Under the pieces are notes generated by a model. The model worked only from the letters and a program-made list of their open reading frames with translations, searched no databases and was not told the DNA's origin. 64,000 nucleotides of DNA from Welwitschia mirabilis (lineage: Eukaryota > Gnetophyta > Gnetopsida > Welwitschiales). Below, in pieces: positions 11,275 to 22,970 of this stretch (its first letter is position 1; every line of letters starts with the position of its first letter). Location: NCBI GenBank assembly GCA_051453625.1, contig JBOZIK010000001.1, positions 240,781,717 to 240,845,716 on the forward strand. The letters are read 5' to 3'. The position numbers were made by a program, and so were the translations under genes.

Positions 11275-12235
11275 TAGAAGTCTATAATAGATACAAGAGG
11301 GGGGATATGAGAATGCAATAGTAGTAAATAGATATATAGAGTAAACAAGTTCATATACTAGTAAGGAAAATAAAGTGTAGACATACAAGTGTAGACATAA
11401 TTAGGTAATTTAGAAATGAAGTTTGAACAAATAAATTAGTAGAGAGGTGTGATATAGTATCATAAGGTATCATAATATGGGTATAGTAAGGTAAGAAAGG
11501 ATATAGATGGTAAAGGCCTAGAAAGGAATAAATGTAAAATAGGACAAATGGTGGATAAGTAAAGTGAGTGTTAGATAAAATAATGGTTAATCTAAATGAT
11601 GAAAGTAGAGAGTAAGTAGCCAATAAGAAAATGAATAAACGTAAATATTATAATGGTGAATACATGGTAAGGATAAAAACAATAAAAGAAGTATAGAAAG
11701 GAATATGATAACAAAGTTAAAGTGACATAGTAAATGAAATATAATAGTACAAATGATAAACATATTAAAAGTATATTATGTTAGTAGTAAATAATATATG
11801 AATATAATGGTAGAAGCATGAAGGAGTAATATACATGCTTATATGAAAATAATAGTAATGAATACATATATATCTATATAGAGAGACAAAAAGAGAGAGA
11901 GATAAAAGTATAAAGTAAGTTAAATATGAAAATACATGAGAATAATAGTGTTGAAATGAAATATAGATTATGTGGAATAAATGATAGAGTAAGAGAAATA
12001 ATAAAATAGAAATAGGTGTAATACATAGAACATAAGAGAAAAATAATGAACAAAGTATATAAAACATGATGTAGTAAATATATCAATTAATTAGGAAGTA
12101 CAAATACATAAAATAGCATAAGTAATGCATAGTATGAGTGAGATATATTAGAAAAAAGGGACACAAGGAAATAAATTATAATGAAAATAAAGGTATATGA
12201 ATGATAGAGAGTGATATAAGAGTATGATATGTACT
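11275..12235. repeat. Purine-biased, C-poor tract of about 960 bp
   Basis: The plus strand is almost entirely A, G and T with very little C, built of GATA-, TAGA- and GAGA-like words with an irregular period. GAGAGACAAAAAGAGAGAGAG occurs near 11880-11900. Long minus-strand reading frames here (such as 11351-11623 and 11765-12067) are products of this bias and are Tyr/Leu/Ser/Ile-rich without domain features. Confidence 0.7.
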
Positions 12236-13420
12236 TTTATGTGGTAGGCCTCATTAGTAAGCTCCCTGAAATTATTTTCTTTTAATATTAGTACATCTTT
12301 TTCCAATACCTTTGAATTGGTTCCTAAATGATTCTCATATTTGTTGGTCCTTATTATTATTTTACTCTTATTTATGACCCCATAAATTATTCTATTTTAT
12401 AGATTTATATTGGCCCATATTATCTTTAAGAATATGGCTAACTCCTTTCTAGATGGATGACACTTACACTTGGTGCCTTAACGTGTTGATTTATTTAAGT
12501 TATCTTACAAGCCTTTATATTGAATACTAATTATAAGTTATTACACATAATTACTTAGACTTTTACTTTGAATTCTTTTTATGCCCATTATTAGTAAAAG
12601 TTCCTTTACATGTGTCAATTATATATAACAAAGCTCTTATTATATTGGTTCAAATTATATGCTAGTATTCATATTTTCCATAGGATCATAATGAATATTT
12701 TAATAAATGTAGAAGGTATTTGATAAGATTAAAGACTCTTTATTTTGTATGGACTTCTTAGATAATGTTGTTGATGAGTGTGAATGTTATACTTAGTATG
12801 AATATTATGAAATTGTGCTATGATCATGTTTTATATATGCCTTGGTAAATAGTAAATTAGTGTGCCAATCTTAATGGAAATGTGAAATGTCATAAAGAAA
12901 TACTTGGGTGTTGGTTAGAGATGCATGTCAATATTTTGAAATTATTAATGATGTTCCAGCAATTCTAATGGTATTTTCATATACTTCATGTTTATAAATT
13001 CTTCCTTATTTTAATAATATGCTTAAGTATACGTTTGTGTTATTTTTTCCGTTTACAATGGTTTTTTAAGATCAAACTTATTTTAGATAGTATGTATGTC
13101 ATGTTTTCTCTCTTAGTGTTTTCATGTAAGGATTCATAATTATACAATGATGTCTTTTGGGTGTATTTATTAACAATCATGTTGTTTTAGCTTGCTCCAA
13201 TGTAATTATGTTATACATTTTATAATCATACAATGATGCAAGCTAAGGGAATTTCTTAATGATCATGTTGCTTGTAGTATGATTTAATGTGTTCATGATA
13301 TGAATTCATAAATGTGTTTTCTTATATGCTTTAGCATATGAGTTGAATGTTTCTAAGTATGTATTTAATATATTGAGTATATAATGATATGAAACATGAT
13401 TTTATAATGGAACATACATA

Positions 13421-13577
13421 TTGTCCCTCCTATTGGTTTAAGTCAAGATGAGGGATATACTTAAGGGATTTCTTTATATGCTTGGTTGGTGGGATTACCA
13501 ATGGAGATTTTCCCTCCCATTGGCATAAAATAAGATTAGGGAGAGAGTTAAGGGATCTCTTAACATGCTTATCTTGA
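13421..13577. repeat. Two-copy tandem repeat, period 87 bp
   Basis: Units at 13421-13490 and 13508-13577 share T(T/G)TCCCTCC(T/C)ATTGG, then AAGAT(G/T)AGGGA, TTAAGGGAT(T/C)TCTT and ATGCTT. They are diverged by roughly one fifth. Context is the right part of the insertion block. Confidence 0.7.
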
Positions 13578-13660
13578 TGTTTTGGCTAAGTAACTAGGGG
13601 GTTCACTTTAATATTTGGGTACCCATGTTGATTTTGCATTACATTATTTTGAATGAATTT

Positions 13661-13686
13661 TTTCATATGTCTTGTGACATATGAAA
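13661..13686. repeat. Perfect 11-bp inverted repeat with 4-base loop
   Basis: TTTCATATGTC, loop TTGT, GACATATGAAA. Both arms match exactly. No flanking terminator or coding context gives it a role. Confidence 0.85.
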
Positions 13687-14145
13687 TGCATTTTTGAGCT
13701 ACCTTATCTCATAAGAAATACACTTTTGAGTTGCATTACGATATTAAGTTTTAATTATTGCATTCTTGTATTGCTTTTGTAGTAGACCATGTACTCGATC
13801 ACCATATTTCTATTGATATAGACAATCTTGATCCATCATATGCTCATGTGTGTTGGTGATGATCAAAATTAGGACTAAGATAAAACTACGTGTAGTCTGA
13901 CTTTCTTTGTATGAGGATACGTATCTGTGATTGCTTAACTGTTGGTGAAAATAACTACTCAACTTCTCCCTTGTACCATTACACATGCTTTCTCTATTGA
14001 AATGTTAAATAATGACATATTAATCCATAATTCTAAAATGTTAAATTATATGCTAATTAAAAGAATTTATTAATATAAACTATTTATATTTTATGCAGTG
14101 GAGGAAATGAGTTAAGGGACCTATCATCACATATATTCCCTAACA

Positions 14146-17034
14146 TGTATCATGTGGGTAAATCTTAAAACAAGTAATTATTTGAATTTAATGTTCATAT
14201 TACAATTAGCTAAAAAAAGTGATGTTTATTAAGGGTAACAAAATTGATGGACGTGACAATATCCCATGTTGGAAAAAGAATGAAAACAAAAAGAGAGTTG
14301 ACAAACTATGTGGTAAAGTCAAGAATTAGAGGGATCCTGCTCTCATCCACAGCTAAAAGTGATTTATTTTTCAAACAAATGAAACTTATTAAATCCAAAA
14401 AAGCATGTAAGAAAAAGAATTTTAATAGATGGTATAATCATAATGAAAGGGATGTTGCTCTCATCCACAATTTAAGTGATCTATGAAATTAAAGCAAAGA
14501 TAAATGTCACAATAGAGAGGTATAGTCACAATAAAAGGGAATTAAGCCTATAAATCGAGTGATCTATCCAAACCATAAAGTATGACAACTAAGAAATCCC
14601 CCTAATCAATAAGAACCTATGTGCATGAGAAAGAAAAATAAAGGTACTTTGTTTAAAATTTCTTAATGTAAGTGAGGCAGATTTTAATGCAGAGGCCTAG
14701 ATTAATTATTAAGTGATGAAAATGTGGAAATGGATCAATTTTACATTCTATTCTTCAATACTAATAGTGATCACATCCTCTCTAAGGGTGATACCCTTAT
14801 CTCCAAAGGGAATAAAAAGACAAAATGTAAATCACATCGATGGAGCTTTCAAGTTGTCAGTTAGTTCTAGTTATGTCAACTATATATTCCCCTTAAGGAA
14901 GAGTACTATGCAATGTAGGTAAACTACTTATACCTAAAACTTAGTAAAGTTTAAAATTTATTAAACCTGTGTTCCTTGGTAATGAAATCCAAGTGAACCC
15001 TGTTACTGTGCCTATGGTATTTACTCAATATACCCTTAATTACTAAGGTGTACATGGGAATATAGACCTCAACACGCTTAGGACATTTCTACTTAAGAGA
15101 GGCATGTCTCTCTGTATAGCCTAAACTTCATAGTTATGGCATTTAAGACTATATAATAAGCTCTAGAAGACAACATAAAGCCCAACATAGATCTCTTTCT
15201 ACATAAGGCTCTTTGTGGTTGTCATCAATCAAAAACTTATCACTAGTAAAAGCTTTAAGAGTTTAAGGAGTGAAAGGTAATTTAACATTTTATTACCTAA
15301 CTTAAGTAGTATTAATAAAATTCAGTGAAAAAGGAAATTAAAAAAAACAACACATAGTAAAAAGGAACTGATTGTGATATAGTTAAGCTAGGTAGATTGT
15401 GTTTATCATTCAACTTAGCTTAATGTATTCAAATCACAAAATTAGGTCTAAGAGAGAGTAAAAAACTCAAGTTAAGGGATCTTGCTTCACATCCCAACTT
15501 AACTTAATGAGAGAGATTTGACTTACAAAATTTGAAAATTCCAAAAATCTCAAGAAAAACTTAAAAAGAGAGAAAAGAAGCTCAAAAAAAGGAAAAAGAG
15601 CTCAAAAAATAAAATCAATGGATCTTACTCAACATTATAACTTGATTTGATGATAAAAGTGAGTTTTGAATTTAGAAGTTTGAAAAATATCCAAAAAAGC
15701 CTTGAAAAATTACTTAAAATGCTCAAAAACCAAAGAAATGCATAAATTGTGCATGTGCACAAAAGTGAGTCAAATGCTAAATAATTACTGGCTAAAGTGC
15801 ATGTGTGTAAAATCAATTAATGGGTAAGTAATTAATTAGTAATACTGTATGCATGTAGAACCAGAAAAAATTCTAAAACAAAAGTGTTCAAATTATTTAT
15901 CGTTGGCTAAAATCAAACTTATAACTTATAGGTTAATAGCACCATGTTTTTCCTAATGCACTGAGAGCCTACTAGATGTTAGAAAATGTAGGTAATAAAA
16001 GTGAAAAAAAGTGCTAGAAAGGGGGCAGACAAGAAGACGATGCCAAGAGTGAGGAAGAGGAAAACCAAATGGTAGATATGGTAGTGAAGTGGGTTACACA
16101 TGAAAGAGCACTGACTAGTAAGAGCGTAAAATGAAAATCAAGCAAGTAATTACTGCGTTATCATGGTAAGTTAGCAAATGCTATGAAAAAAGTGACATCT
16201 CACAACTGGTGGATTCTAGAGAGGCTACGATAAGTGTAGCTACAAGACAAAAAGCAATGTAAGAGGTAGTAGTAGATTGAAGAGAAGACATGGCATTGAT
16301 TGACAGTGAGGTAGTAGACAATGGGAGAGTTGACATAGAAAACCAAGAGGAAAATGTTAAATAAACACTTACTTTAACTCTATTGATGAAAAAAAAGCAA
16401 TAGGAAAAGTATTGATAGGCTATGAAGTGAACACAGTGAGAACATGTTGGCACAAAACAAAAGTAGGTATTAGTGGTGATTGAGTGTAAGAGCATGATAG
16501 GGCAAACATAGGGCAAGGCAGGTAGCAGTTTGAAAATCCTACCAAAAACAAAATCTAAAAAGAAATTTCTATTTTATTTAATAAAATATTTATATTTACT
16601 TAAACATAAATATATTTTCCTTTAAAAAGGATTTATATTTACTTAAAAGAAACCCTCATAAAATGCCCTCTTAAAAAAATTCCCCTTAAAAAAAATATGA
16701 CCTTGAAAAAAACAAAAAATTTGCTTTTTTTTTTTTTTTATAAAAATTGATACTATCTTTAAAGTAAGTAAATAATAATATTTTTATAGATCAAAAAGTA
16801 AATAACAAGGTTCCTCTTTTCCCAAAAACTTTGTATTTTCTTTAAAAAAGAAAAACAAAGGAAAAGGGTAAAACATAGGAGAAGGGAAAAAAATAAAAAA
16901 AGCTAGGAGAGAGGAAAAAAGGACAAAATAAAATCCCAAGAAGCCCTTGAAGAAGATCAAAAAACTCCAAAGAGGCCACAAGAAGCTCCAAAGCTTAAGG
17001 GTCACTAAAAAAGCTCCACGAGATCTCCTTTGAA
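14146..17034 (-). mobile_element. Long 5' leader and gag start of the split E-family element
   Basis: Between the PBS and gag lies about 2.8 kb of leader, unusually long for copia. It can be followed along the plus-strand copy at 54217-56460. One shared block around 14880-14900 reads (reverse) TTGCATAGTACTC then GGGGAATATATAGTTGA. Another around 15090-15170 has a TATACAGAGAG-like run, and a third at 14250-14560 holds repeated GTGGATG(A/T)GA phrases. The gag start lies near 14250 by comparison. Reading frames in the leader (such as 16181-16516) are low-complexity Ser/Thr/Leu stretches and are not taken as genes. Confidence 0.7.
14255..14590 (-). repeat. Degenerate repeats of about 90-115 bp in the E-family leader
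   Basis: On the plus strand GCTCTCATCCACA recurs at about 14339 and 14457, and AAGTGAT(C/T)TAT-like phrases recur at 14359, 14473 and 14558. The homologous region of the plus-strand copy (56220-56400) shows the same duplication with TGTGGATGTGAAAAA twice. The repeat therefore predates the split of the copies. Confidence 0.65.
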
Positions 17035-17046
17035 GTTCTAATACCA
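17035..17046 (-). other. Primer-binding site of the split E-family element
   Basis: The reverse strand reads TGGTATTAGAAC, two transitions from the tRNA-Met type TGGTATCAGAGC, two bases from the LTR. Confidence 0.85.
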
Positions 17047-17048
17047 CT

Positions 17049-17240
17049 TGTTGGAAAATAGAAGAGCCAGAATCACAAACGGGATTTTCCAAAAATTAGA
17101 TCTTTATTTTTTCATAATATCCTCCATCATCTTATTACAAGGAAGAACTTTCTTTTAAAGGCAAGTACACCATTAGGATTTAACTAGGGTTTTCATGTCC
17201 CCTTAGGAGTATGATCATGATGTGCATATAAACCTTAGCA
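17049..17240 (-). repeat. E-family 5' LTR, best-preserved copy
   Basis: 192 bp, plus-strand ends TGTTGGAAAATAGAAGAG and ATAAACCTTAGCA, so TG...CA in both readings. Used here as the reference for the family LTR; related copies lie at 4519-4697, 38145-38334 and, degenerate, about 59793-59890. Confidence 0.9.
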
Positions 17241-20202
17241 TTAAGGTCATGTTGTGCTTCATTAAATTCTTTATGAAGTCAAAGAATAGTAATCATAACC
17301 TAGTGATGCATGATAGGTTAGATTGATGAAAATATTTTTAAGACATACTACTAATACAAAATGATAAAAAATACTTTAAAAAAATACTACAATGAATTTT
17401 CATAAATAGAATGTTAGTAACAATAGAATAGACAATGGCTTTGATTAGAATGTGACTTAAACATGATGTCAAATAGACAATAGATGGTTATATAATTCCA
17501 TAATTTTAAAGAAGGCATTTCTTAGAAAATTTAAAGAAATTAAAATTTTATACAATAGTAGCATAAGTTAACCTATTGATAGAGAATCAGGAGGTATAAT
17601 GAGGTATATGAAATTTGGTAAAAAATTAAAACCCTAGTCCGCTTACAACTAATGATAACAAAGAAAAATTAGAATGAATGCAAATAGAAGCAATATATAA
17701 GATGCTTATCTACAATGAAAACCTTGTATATTGAAGGTTCTTTTCTCTAAATGCTTCTTATTCCTACAAAACAGAAAATCTCTTCCTAATTTTGATAATG
17801 ATAAATATTAAAAAGCAAAGAGTGGAAAAAGCTATTTAAAAAAACCTTAAAATAGAAAAATATTTTAACAACTTAAGACACAAAAGTTTCAATCCCTAGA
17901 AATAGCACTACAGACTTACCACACCTTGAAAATTATTAGTAATTACGATATTTAAAGTCATGCCTTAATGAATAAGGCACAAAGAGGAGTCTTAAATTTA
18001 TACAATTAGGATTGTTTATTATAACATAGAAAGCCCAAATTGTTGTTATTCCATAAGGATTATAAGGAAATTTCAAATCTTATAATTATTCATGTTTGTT
18101 TAACAAAGGTATGCTTAAGGTATGTTCAAGGATAATTGTTAAAAGATTTAATAGAATTGATATTAGAAACTTCTCCTCCTAAGCACCAAAAATAATTATT
18201 TACAAGACAAATAACCAAGTAAGCCTAAGTGAGTTTCATATTAAGTTTAGAAGAATAAAGAATTTTATAAATAAGTGATAAACTATTTACTTTAAATTTT
18301 AAATGGTGTGAATGCAAATAATCTAGAGATGGATCATATTATAATGGTAATAGGAAAAATAGAGTAGTATAAAAGATGTCATAAACACTAACAAATAAAA
18401 CATCTTACTTCTAATAATGCATTAATGAAACCAACTCTAAATGATAAATATGAAAGAAGTTTAAAATGAATGACTACATGGCTCATAATCATTATTAAAT
18501 CAATGATAGAAAATAAATTAGAATTAATCATGAATCGAAGTGCATTAACAAGCAATGTAGCTACTATAGTAAATTAACAATCTTATATAGAATATGTCCT
18601 TAGACCCAATAAGGTAAATGCCAAGGTAAATGCCTCATGAAACAGTCATTTCCACATACTTTAGAAAGAAGAAAGAAGACTTAAGATCTCATGATGAAAT
18701 AAGTCATCATCATAGCCATGGTAAATGTAAATATGATAGAATGGAGTTCAGATGTGGAATCAATTAGGGAATGATAAATTCATGGAGTCCTATCAATCCT
18801 TAAGATAAACTATGATTATATAGTAAATGGTGGAGTTATTATTTATAATTTTACATACTTAGTACATTAAAATATGTAAAATCTAGTCATATTAGATTTT
18901 CTTAATCATTAAGATTAGTCATAATGCATTAGTTGGGTACTTGACCTAATTTCCACTAGATTATGCATTCAAGCCATTACTTATGACTAAGGCATTGCTC
19001 TTCAATCTCCTCCTCTAAGCCTAAGATACTACTCTACATTCGTAATGTTAGATGTAGAAAAGGTTATTAGATGATGTGTAAGCCCCATTATAGACACTTG
19101 CAGACCTCTCCTTAACATGTGGATCTGTGATGGCATGGCTTATCTAGATAATTGTAGCTCAAATACATTAATAAACATTTTAGTTTATTACTAGATAGTT
19201 TTAACTTGCTTTAATGGAAAATTTCCCATTAAGATTAAATGGAAAAGAAGAAAAATATTAGTAAAGTAAATTCTTAGTCTTCTTGAAATCTTCTTTAGCT
19301 ATTTAATTATTATTTTTACTTACGCCCTATTTTGTGGTTGGGTAGTTATAATAAGTGAAGTTTAATTTGGATTTTTGGAAACTTATTCTCCTCTAGAATT
19401 CTAATAGCACTATGGATCTAATGATGGTGCTAATTATACAAGGGTATCCTTGTCATTGAATTCTTCAAGTGTTCTCCTATATGCATATTATTATTATTGT
19501 GTCACTTTAGCCCACCTCCCTTGCTTATCTTCTACCTCTCCTTTATCATCCATAATCTTACCACCTTTATTACCATGCCTACATCATCCTTATACTTTAT
19601 CCTTTTTCCATCTTTATTAACCTTCAAGATAAATATCCATTCCTTATTTCTTTTACTTTTCTTCTTATCCATTTCTCCCCTATTATAACATGATTTCCAT
19701 CACCCCATCTCTTGTTGGATTGTGCTTAGTATCCATTATTGTAATCGTCACTAGCCTTTACTGGTTAATAAAATAATGTTACCTAGATAAGTATATGTTC
19801 ATTGGAGAAAGAAAAATTCACAAATATGAAAAGAAGAGCATGCTATCTGCCTAGTAGTTTTAATAATGCATTTACCCAAGAAAATTACAATATCATTATA
19901 ACATTTCATCTCAAGTGAGTTAGATTTGAGTTTCTTCATAAATATAGTTTTAATTTTTTAAATATCTTTATAAAAGAATCCAACCAATAAATTATTGACC
20001 AAATAAAGTAGAGGTAGTATAATGTGTTGTATTGATGAATATGATTTGCAAGTATGCTAAACCATAAGATGGACATGGAGCTGTTAACCTAAAAGATCTC
20101 AATTTCTACAAAAATTTTATTAATGAATTGCTTGCTTATGATATCTGACCCTTCATCATTTTGAATCATTTTGATTTGCCATAAGTGATAGAAGATGAAT
20201 AC
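17241..20202. other. AT-rich stretch, no feature recognised
   Basis: About 3 kb between two elements. I see no domain, LTR pair or tandem array. A pyrimidine-rich run lies at 19497-19690 on the plus strand and its reading frame there is low-complexity. This may be very old repeat DNA beyond recognition by eye. Confidence 0.5.
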
Positions 20203-20387
20203 TATCAGCATAGTCTTGGTGAGTCTATTTGTTTTGGCTAATTTAAATTGAAGATGTATTTAATATTGAAAGATGTCTATAGGATGTACAAACATATTTG
20301 ATATATTAGATGTTTATCTTGAAAGCTCTATAATTCAAATTTTCCTTTCTAATAAAATTTTAGTTCTGTGAAGACATCATTAGAATT

Positions 20388-20590
20388 GACAAACATCTAT
20401 TTTGCATATTATAGATGTTTATCTCATTGAGAGACATATATTCTTAAAATCACTTAAAAACTGAGTTTTGTGCAAATGTTTTTAAGACTAATAGACAGCT
20501 ATTCTATGTATTATAGATGTCTATCTATTTGAAAGACCTTTATCTTACAAGTCATTTTGAAAATGGTGTCCACAAGACACAGAAACGAAG
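20388..20590. repeat. About 100-bp tandem duplication within the D LTR
   Basis: Two units carry ATTATAGATGT at 20408 and 20510, followed by TATCT-NATT-GA and a GAGAGACAT or GAAAGACCT phrase that can pair back to AGATGT as a hairpin. The right LTR has the same two units near 27474 and 27565, so the duplication predates insertion. Confidence 0.75.
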
Positions 20591-20927
20591 TTCTAATGGT
20601 GAAATTTAGTGGCTAAGCGATCTACCATCATATCTAGGTTAAATAAAACACTTAAAAATGAATTTAAAGTCTAAAAAAATCACTCTTTCAAGATCTTTAA
20701 TCAAATATAAAAATATTTTCCTCCTTTTATGAAATAACATAAGAATCTCTTCAAATAATTGTATCCTTATAGAAAACTTTAAAGATCTTCACTATTTGAT
20801 TAAATGTCATAAATATGAAGTTGATTCTTTCTTATTTGCTGAGATAAATTTTTATTTTATTACAATAATATTATCTTTCATAAATCTAAAGGTATTTAAA
20901 CATCAAATAGACCTATAGCTAAAGAAT

Positions 20928-21057
20928 GGAATATCATCAAACTAAATTCACTTAAGATGCTAAAACATCTATTGGTAAATCTTATTGAAGCAGGAATATC
21001 ATCAAACTAAATTCACTTAAGATGCTAAAACATCTATTGGTAAATCTTATTGAAGCA
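20928..21057. repeat. Perfect 65-bp tandem duplication
   Basis: Copies 20928-20992 and 20993-21057 are identical over all 65 bases, both beginning GGAATATCATCAAAC and ending TTATTGAAGCA. The surrounding LTR is heavily diverged from its partner. Confidence 0.95.
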
Positions 21058-21559
21058 TAAATAAAACTTAAACTAGTAGTGCAGCTTATCGCAATCTTTC
21101 AAGTATGAATAAAGAATCAAGCACAAACAAAGCATAAATTAAGCACATTAAAATGAGTCTTTAATTTGGTAGAATTATATTCATCTCTTTAATAGGTATT
21201 AAGATTTTTTAATTTGTGTCTATTTACATGCTTTTATACTTGAAGTGGATGGAATTCCATTCCACCTTACTAATGCGGAATAAAGCCCTCTTCTTTTTCT
21301 AAAAACATAACTTCCTAAAAGCTATGTTAAAAAAGAAGTATTTTTTATGAAAATTCGTAATAGGTGGATCAACAAAGCTAGGGTTTAGACCTTAGGATTT
21401 ACAATGGTATATGGAGGAGTGGTTTTCCCTCTAGTGCATCTTCGACAGGCCAAAGCATTACCTCTCTTATGGCTTATCCACGTAAACACTTTATCAGAGG
21501 CTTTCTGGAGGTAATTTTTAGATTTTAGGATTTTTGCCTTGGTGTAGCACATCTTCAAC

Positions 21560-22400
21560 GTGCTTTTGGAAGTGAGCCTTGACTCTTCGATGGTAGTAGA
21601 ATCATTGGGTACCAAATCTTATGTGAAGTCAGTGAAGAGAAGCAAACCTCAAAGTTTTTCTAATTTAGATTTTAGTTTTAAATGCAAAGGAGATATCATC
21701 TGTGTAAAAATGCATGTCAATTACTTTAAGCATCTAGAAGCTTGTTTCAAGAATAATATCATTTCCAAATTCCAATTCTCAGGAGGGCTTTCATTCATTG
21801 AAAAAATGCATCTATAGTATGACTAGAAGTTTCCAAGAAGTTACAAGGTAATCCATCTCAAAGATGAGTTATTACATTTTATTTTTGAATCTAAAGAAGA
21901 AATGAGTAAGGTTTTAGTAGAAGGGCCCTTTTTTGTTAGCTGTAAAGGTTTATCCCTAACCAAATGATTCCCTTTTATTCTTAACAAGCCCACTATTTTT
22001 AAATTGATTCTATTTTGGATTCATATCTTAAATCATCATCTAGAAATATGGTATCTAGATTTCTTCAAGCAATTTGGTGATACATTAGGAGATTTTGTTA
22101 AACTTGATAGGAATACAGATTTAATGGCAAAAATGGCAATGACTAGAACATGTGTTTACATGAAATTAGATAGCTTCAAAGTAAAAAAAAAAAAAAAAAA
22201 CTCATCCTGAATACTATGCAAAGGAAATGAATTTTTAACATAGAAACTAAAAATATTTTGTTGTAATATTCAGAGTATGGAAAAAAAGGGCATATGATGG
22301 AGAAACACAAGAAAAATGAGATAGTACTAAAAAAAAAAAATTGCAAGAAGTCAAGAAGAAAGATAACAAACAAAACCAGATTTAGTTCCAAATAATGATC
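21560..22400 (+). pseudogene. LINE ORF1, DUF4283-like, with decayed zinc knuckle
   Basis: Phrases in order: KSVKRSKPQSF (about 21630), YKVIHLKDELLHFIFES then MSKVLVEGPFFV (21842-21940), LFWIHILNHHLEIW (about 22003-22048), GDTLGDFVKLD (about 22078-22110) and TRTCVYMKLDSF (22143-22180). This follows the DUF4283 pattern of plant LINE nucleic-acid-binding ORF1 proteins (...LTEGPWF..., P.WVRL..LP..FW, G..LG.FLKVD). A GKKGHMMEKH run near 22280-22315 resembles a CCHC knuckle with lost cysteines. Stops at 21815 and elsewhere and a frameshift make it a pseudogene. An A run at 22183-22200 probably arose by slippage. Confidence 0.75.
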
Positions 22401-22739
22401 CAATCACTCAAGCAAATAAATATGATATGCTAATAGAGGAAGAAATATAATAGATGTAGGAAAATAAAATAACAAATGAATGGAAAATAGCTAAATAAGT
22501 AAAGCAGCACATAGAGTATGTCTACAACGCACTAATTCACTCTTTCAAATCACAATAGCCATTGGAAATGAAAATGGAATAGGAGTAAAGAGATAATCGA
22601 AACAATGCATAGGAGTATTTTTCAGACATACCAACAACTAGAAGGACTCAAAAACAAAAAGACAAATTAATAAAAAAATCAGAATAAATACTAGAAAATG
22701 TAAAATTAAAAAAGAGATGAAGGAGAACATCTGAGATGG

Positions 22740-22970
22740 GAAGCAATCTCAATTATCCTTCCAATGAGTATTTCCGAAATTGTAGAGGACTTGGAATTAG
22801 TTAGAAATTCCTTTCTTTAGAGTCTTTTAAATATTATTTTATTGTAAATCCATTAGGATATGCTAGTTTAGAGTCTATTTCTGAGTGAAATTGGAAACGA
22901 GGGTTGACTGAAGTAGATGTTGATGTTTAGGGCTTTGATTATCTATAGGATTTCTACCATGATTAGAAAA
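22740..22970 (+). pseudogene. LINE ORF2 endonuclease, first part only
   Basis: FRNCRGLGI near 22775-22800 matches the WNCRGLG start of plant LINE endonucleases. A decayed text with ISEWNWKRGLTEVDVD follows. The rest of endonuclease and RT is missing before the A-rich end at about 23040. Confidence 0.65.

Larger units (their letters stand above)
8178..14145 (+). mobile_element. Insertion in the E-family gag, probably a gypsy-like LTR element
   Basis: The block separates two halves of one copia gag. Its left end TGTAACGTCCC is the typical start of many plant gypsy LTRs, and its right end reads CCCTAACA. The flanks carry GTATG (8173-8177) and GTATC (14147-14151), a possible imperfect TSD shifted by one base at the right. 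A candidate LTR (8178-9229), a PBS-like site and a short coiled-coil-like reading frame near 9280-9400 suggest plus orientation. I could not find a matching right LTR, and a 441-bp N gap lies inside, so the block may be composite. No pol domain was recognised. Confidence 0.5.
4698..17240 (-). mobile_element. E-family copia element, split by an insertion
   Basis: Reading leftward: 5' LTR 17240-17049, PBS 17046-17035, leader to about 14250, start of gag, then an interruption (8178-14145). Gag resumes at 8177 and is followed by a CCHC knuckle, protease, integrase and RT up to 4698. The RNase H end and 3' LTR are missing where the 2346-4697 element begins. The two halves are joined on three grounds. 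Leader-to-gag order agrees with the fourth copy at 54217-59890. The gag text stops at 14146 and resumes at 8177 at corresponding positions. Both sides of the interruption carry GTAT. Confidence 0.7.

Noticed and set aside
11351-12086. Minus-strand frames of 70-100 codons
   Set aside because: Produced by the purine-biased tract; Tyr/Leu/Ile/Ser repeats without domain structure.
16181-17092. Minus-strand frames of 111 and 102 codons in the E-family leader
   Set aside because: Between PBS and gag, Ser/Thr/Leu/Phe-rich, not alignable as protein with the sister leaders.
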